In this document: piece by piece, positions 31,289-33,145 of the stretch
Numbering within the stretch: position 1 is the stretch's first letter
How the letters are laid out: the number at the start of each line of letters is the position of its first letter
NCBI GenBank assembly: GCA_041629655.1
Contig: JBFKMV010000035.1
Coordinates: forward strand, 1-33,145
Length of the DNA: 33,145 bases
Source of the DNA: JBFKMV01 sp041629655
GTDB lineage: Bacteria; Acidobacteriota; Polarisedimenticolia; Polarisedimenticolales; Polarisedimenticolaceae
Reading direction: 5' to 3'
The notes under the pieces: model-generated
The model's database searches: none
The model's input: only the letters and a program-made list of their open reading frames with translations
Told to the model about the DNA's origin: nothing
Made by a program: the position numbers and the translations under genes

Positions 31289-32014
31289 ATGCAACGTTCT
31301 CGAATCAACCTGCTCGTGATTCTCATAGTGATCGCGGTCGTCGGGTGTGACGACGATCCCGTGCGCTCGGTCGTCGGCGGCAGCACGAGCGGCAGCATCA
31401 CGGCCGTGTCCGGCAACGGACAGACGGGCCGTGTCGGTGCGCTGCTCGACGAGCCGTTCGTGGTGCGCGTCACCAACGCCGCGGGCCAGGGTCTCGGCTC
31501 GGTCCCCGTGGAGTGGTCCGTCACTCGCGGGGTCGGCAGCCTGTGTCATTCCGATCCGCCGCAATGCTCGACCGACGCCGTGACGACAACGGGTCCTGAC
31601 GGCCGGACGGCAGTACGGTTCAACCCAGCGCTGGGCACCGGTCCGGTCCAGGTCATCGCGCGGCTCGGACAGTCGGTCCTCGCGCTGGTGGTCTTCACGG
31701 CCCGCGTCGACGGCGTCATCGTGCACATCGGCCCGCTGCTCGAATGCTCGGCGGGCGACCCCGTGCGCTTCGCGGGACCGGACGGCTCGCCCGAGACATG
31801 GATCGGTGGGGGAGAGGTCGTGGAGTGGCGCAACCGTCCGTTCAGCTGCGACTCCGCGCACATCGTGTCCACCGTCGTGCCCCCGCGCGGGACTCCCGTC
31901 GACAGCGGGATCATCCCCCCCGGGGGGCGCTACGTGTTCGTGCCCGATGCGCTGGGACAGTGGGAGTTCCTGGATCAGCGCAGCGGCGCCCGCGGAACCC
32001 TGGTGGTCTCGTGA
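31289..32014 (+). CDS. Lipoprotein with bacterial Ig-like domain and cupredoxin-like C-terminus
   Basis: 241 residues. The start is ATG 31289 with GGAGG 8 bp upstream; the frame is open further up but without a start signal. The N-terminus is a lipoprotein signal: INLLVILIVIAVVGC followed by DDDP, so the cysteine would be lipidated. Residues ~35-145 have the pattern of a Big_1 (invasin-type) domain: AVSGNGQTGRVGALLDEPFVVRVTNAAGQGLGSVPVEWSV, then TGPDGRTAVRFNPALGTGPVQVIARL. The last ~80 residues (GGEVVEWRNRPFSCDSAHIVST...PGGRYVFVPDALGQWEFLDQRSGARGTLVV) resemble the blue-copper fold as found in secreted cupredoxin-like proteins, but I see only one possible Cys and His and no full copper site. 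It probably has a binding or structural role at the cell surface. Confidence 0.82.
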   Translation: MQRSRINLLVILIVIAVVGCDDDPVRSVVGGSTSGSITAVSGNGQTGRVGALLDEPFVVRVTNAAGQGLGSVPVEWSVTRGVGSLCHSDPPQCSTDAVTTTGPDGRTAVRFNPALGTGPVQVIARLGQSVLALVVFTARVDGVIVHIGPLLECSAGDPVRFAGPDGSPETWIGGGEVVEWRNRPFSCDSAHIVSTVVPPRGTPVDSGIIPPGGRYVFVPDALGQWEFLDQRSGARGTLVVS

Positions 32015-32092
32015 GAGTTTCGGAGCGGGGCTGGCGAGACGCGTAGCGAGCGGGCCACACCGCAGAGGCTACGGGCCTCCGCGCCGCTCGGC

Positions 32093-32098
32093 TAGAAT
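32093..32098 (+). promoter_or_regulatory. -10 box (TAGAAT) of the right-edge SGNH gene
   Basis: TAGAAT lies 34 bp before GTG 32133, giving a leader near 28 nt that carries the AGGAG ribosome site. No evident -35. Confidence 0.5.
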
Positions 32099-32132
32099 GA
32101 CCGCCCCACGGAATTGCACCAGGAGCCGCGAC

Positions 32133-33145
32133 GTGAGCGAGGAACCCCGCCCGGGGACGAACGGCGACCCGCCGGAGACCACCGAAGACGAGCCCCGGGC
32201 GGGCTGGGTGCGGCGGCATCCGTTCCTGGCGGCGCTGCTGATCTTCCTCTCGCTGCCGTTCATCTTCGAGGCGCTGCTGCGGCTCGGCCTGTTCCGGGTC
32301 CTGGTGCCGTTCGATCTGGTCGCCCAGTTCCTCTCGCAGCCGATCGTCCTGTCGACCGAGGCCCACCACGCCCTCGCCCCCAATCAGACGTTCTTCCGCG
32401 AGACGGCCGGTATCGACGTCTACGAGCCGGTCGAGAACCGGATCAACTCGCTGGGCATCCGCGGCCCCGAGGTGGGGCCCAAGCAGGCCTACCGCGTGCT
32501 GGTGGTGGGCGACTCGTTCGTGCAGGCCGAGCAGATCCCGTTCGCGGACACCTTCGGCGAGCTGCTCAACGGCCGCTTCCGCGGCCGCATCGAGTTCGTC
32601 TCCCACGGGGTGGCGAGCTGGTCGCCGACGACCGAGTTCTCCTGGATCTACCACTACGGCCTCGGGCTCGAGCCGGACGAGGTCGTGCTGGTGGTGTTCG
32701 CCAACGACTTCTTCCGGGTCAACCCCGAGCTGCCCAGCGACATCGTCTATCGGAGCCGGGCCCGCTACGAGGGACGGATCCCAGTGGGCTACGAGGTCGA
32801 GGAGGGGCCGGCCAACAAGGTCCCGTGGCTGATGGAGCATCTGCTGCTGGCGCGCACGGCGTTGTGGTACGGCGGCAAGTGGTACCACCAGGATCTCGAG
32901 CACACCTGCCACGCCGGCGAGACCCGGCTGCTCTCTGCCGACCCCGCCACCTGGCCCCCGGGGCTGACCAGGAGCGTGGACAAGACCCTGGCCGTGATCG
33001 GCGACCTCGACGCGTTCCTGAAGGAACGCGGGATCCTGCTCACCGTCACGCTCGCGCCGCTCCAGTTCTCATGGGGCAACGAGTGGGTGCTGGCCAAGCA
33101 GTCCCACGTCTTCGGCTACCCCGCGGACCTGATCCTCGACCAGTC
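32133..33145 (+). CDS. Membrane-anchored SGNH/GDSL hydrolase-family protein, cut by the window edge
   Basis: An open frame from GTG 32133 (AGGAG 7 bp upstream) runs without a stop to the end of the window, 337 codons. An acidic cytoplasmic start is followed by a membrane helix (about residues 31-48, FLAALLIFLSLPFIFEAL). The domain opening is EPVENRINSLGIRGPEV, and block I is VLVVGDSFVQAEQIPFADTF with Gly126-Asp127-Ser128. The following SHGVASWSPTTEF and VLVVFANDFFRVNP (the Asn of block III) fit the SGNH fold. The catalytic Asp-His block would be beyond the edge. The N-terminal pattern (NSLGIRG...YRVLVVGDSF) is common in proteins next to MBOAT acyltransferases. It starts beyond the lipoprotein gene and faces away from the minus-strand cassette. 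Probably another acyl- or glycan-modifying partner. Confidence 0.85.
   Translation, partial: MSEEPRPGTNGDPPETTEDEPRAGWVRRHPFLAALLIFLSLPFIFEALLRLGLFRVLVPFDLVAQFLSQPIVLSTEAHHALAPNQTFFRETAGIDVYEPVENRINSLGIRGPEVGPKQAYRVLVVGDSFVQAEQIPFADTFGELLNGRFRGRIEFVSHGVASWSPTTEFSWIYHYGLGLEPDEVVLVVFANDFFRVNPELPSDIVYRSRARYEGRIPVGYEVEEGPANKVPWLMEHLLLARTALWYGGKWYHQDLEHTCHAGETRLLSADPATWPPGLTRSVDKTLAVIGDLDAFLKERGILLTVTLAPLQFSWGNEWVLAKQSHVFGYPADLILDQ

Noticed and set aside
1..33145. tRNA, rRNA, CRISPR array, insertion sequence or phage gene
   Set aside because: No cloverleaf sequences, spaced repeats, transposase motifs or terminal inverted repeats were seen on either strand.

Overview
The window is one GC-rich, densely packed stretch (roughly two-thirds G+C by eye) from what is probably an uncultured Gram-negative bacterium. 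It carries secreted proteins with signal peptides and thrombospondin-3-like tails, an Rnf complex, a multidomain pyruvate:ferredoxin oxidoreductase, a class I-type HMG-CoA reductase and a lipoprotein. This mix would fit Acidobacteriota, Myxococcota or a related candidate phylum, but the sequence alone does not fix the lineage. I see no rRNA, tRNA, CRISPR array, insertion sequence or phage gene. Genes run to both window edges: a DAHP synthase is cut on the left and an SGNH-family gene is cut on the right.

Left part (1-10615). A minus-strand operon encodes a GbsR/MarR-type regulator, a long-chain polyprenyl diphosphate synthase and DAHP synthase. Its near-consensus sigma-70 promoter has a perfect 6-4-6 palindrome touching the -10 box. 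Together the enzymes supply an isoprenoid tail and an aromatic head precursor, which suggests quinone synthesis. Next come an orphan fragment of a secreted-protein domain, a secreted beta-propeller (lactonase-like) protein and a large secreted agmatine/peptidylarginine-deiminase-family protein. These are followed by a divergent family I pyrophosphatase whose -10 box implies a leaderless mRNA, a class I-type HMG-CoA reductase with an extra N-terminal beta domain, and a divergently transcribed aldehyde dehydrogenase.

Centre (10715-23076). One long plus-strand operon runs apbE - rnfB - PFOR - rnfC - rnfD - rnfG - rnfE - rnfA - small Cys-rich membrane protein - ferredoxin-NAD(P)+ reductase. Stop and start codons overlap or nearly touch. 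ApbE would flavinylate RnfD and RnfG. The enlarged PFOR (1649 residues) would make reduced ferredoxin from a 2-oxoacid and even carries a ferredoxin-like tail. Rnf would spend that electron on NAD+ while moving ions, and the terminal reductase would make NAD(P)H. The 61-residue Cys-motif membrane protein after rnfA looks like an NqrM-type iron-delivery factor and is the most interesting small gene here.

Right part (23077-33145). A secreted protein with a fibronectin-III-like tail sits behind a promoter and a leader of five successive hairpins. On the minus strand is a five-gene cell-surface modification cassette: MBOAT O-acyltransferase, SGNH-like partner, carbamoyltransferase fused to a SAM methyltransferase, DUF5989 protein and SxtJ-like protein. 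A lipoprotein (Ig-like plus cupredoxin-like) with its own long leader and a truncated membrane-anchored SGNH hydrolase diverge from it.

Promoters recur in a recognisable form (TAGAAT or TATGCT as -10, often with a palindrome in the spacer), which lets several starts be assigned.
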